Assembly: GCA_024695315.1 (NCBI GenBank)
Contig: JAILIJ010000144.1
Coordinates: forward strand, 1 to 14,682
Direction of reading: 5' to 3'
DNA from: Bacteroidaceae bacterium
Lineage (GTDB): Bacteria > Bacteroidota > Bacteroidia > Bacteroidales > Bacteroidaceae
Length of the DNA: 14,682 nucleotides
Position 1 is the first letter of the stretch. Every line of letters begins with the position of its first letter. The translations under genes were made by a program, and so were the position numbers. Positions 14,122-14,682 of the stretch are shown piece after piece. Under the pieces are notes generated by a model that saw only the letters and a list, made by a program, of their open reading frames with translations, was not told where the DNA came from and ran no database searches.

Positions 14122-14682
14122 ATGAAAAGAATCCTACTCATACAACCGATGAAATTTTGGCAAATGAACAGCGCAGATGTGTTCTTAGCTAAAAAGGAAG
14201 GTGACATACTTACCATTAACGGAAAAATAACCGAGGAAGACCTGGAGAATGAGGACGACACTCATTTTCTTTTGAAAGCATGTGACCAACTGAGCGAGGA
14301 TTGTCTTTACCGCGATTTGGGAGCTAGGAAATTCAAAAAGCAAGAGACATTTTGGAATGAGGCGGACGAGCTAATCAAGGCACATACCATGACTGTAGCC
14401 GGAAAGAGACTGAAAGAATGTATAAAAAAGGCTAATGAACTAAATATTCCTATCTACTTTAGACAGAATCGTGACGTCAATATTTACGACTCAGCCCCAC
14501 TCCTACCAACTGATGATGTACTAACGCCCATAATGGAATTTACAGGCGTTGATGGCAACATAAACTACACCCTAAAACTGAGCTACAAGGATGATGTTAT
14601 GACTCCATGTGAACATATACTGAACATTCTGTCTTTTTCTCCAGCGATTGTATGTATCGACAACCACATTTCTTCCATGCCA
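14122..14682 (+). CDS. Unidentified protein, 3' end cut by the window
   Basis: An open frame of 187 codons runs from an ATG at 14122 to the window end without a stop. It begins MKRILLIQPMKFWQMNSADV and is followed by ILTINGKITEEDL. The segment is soluble, rich in charged residues and has no signal peptide or membrane span. Late in the segment, SPAIVCIDNHISSMP reads like a beta-strand-rich module. The pattern loosely recalls the N-terminal region of large SNF2-type helicases in Bacteroidota, but no diagnostic motif is present in this part and I do not claim it. It begins 156 bases after proB and is probably a separate unit. Codon use is like that of its neighbours, so it is likely real. Confidence 0.7.
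   Translation, partial: MKRILLIQPMKFWQMNSADVFLAKKEGDILTINGKITEEDLENEDDTHFLLKACDQLSEDCLYRDLGARKFKKQETFWNEADELIKAHTMTVAGKRLKECIKKANELNIPIYFRQNRDVNIYDSAPLLPTDDVLTPIMEFTGVDGNINYTLKLSYKDDVMTPCEHILNILSFSPAIVCIDNHISSMP

Overview
The window looks like chromosome from a Bacteroidales bacterium, most like Prevotella/Segatella. Three things support this: a SusC/SusD-type outer-membrane pair, a lipoprotein with the acidic export tail typical of Bacteroidota, and several promoters with the Bacteroidota -7 element TAnnTTTG. Base composition is AT-rich. The genus is an inference from style, not from a marker gene.

Layout. Positions 1-154 hold a frameshifted, truncated transposase remnant. Positions 155-1028 have no convincing gene but contain several short repeat arrays with 11- or 21-bp periods, a 21-bp perfect inverted repeat pair, and a strong terminator (966-997) for the leftward genes. 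Positions 1029-11594 are all transcribed leftward. In transcription order they encode a SusD-like lipoprotein, a DAACS-family cation symporter, a PstS-like periplasmic binding protein, a SusC-like TonB-dependent receptor, a Cys/Met-metabolism PLP enzyme, a NarL/LuxR-type response regulator and a MalY/PatB-type C-S lyase. Positions 11595-12212 are a divergent intergenic region with a 10-bp tandem array and another 11-bp array. From 12213 on, genes run rightward: a glycyl-radical-enzyme activase, glutamate 5-kinase (proB), and an unidentified gene cut by the window end.

How the genes may work together (inference). SusC and SusD would import a ligand across the outer membrane, the PstS-like protein would hold it in the periplasm, and the DAACS symporter would carry it across the inner membrane. 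The two PLP enzymes next door are of families that cleave or form C-S bonds. The symporter lacks the arginine that binds acidic side chains. A coherent reading is therefore a complete uptake and catabolism locus for a neutral sulfur-containing amino acid or small thiol compound such as cystine or cystathionine.

Two observations support coordinated control. The SusD promoter and the binding-protein/SusC promoter share an ungapped module of about 70 bp with identical spacing. The two PLP genes share a different 11-bp motif. The unusual gene order (susD first, susC last, two transport genes between) and the twin promoter modules are the strongest candidates for something undescribed. The helically phased intergenic arrays are the second.
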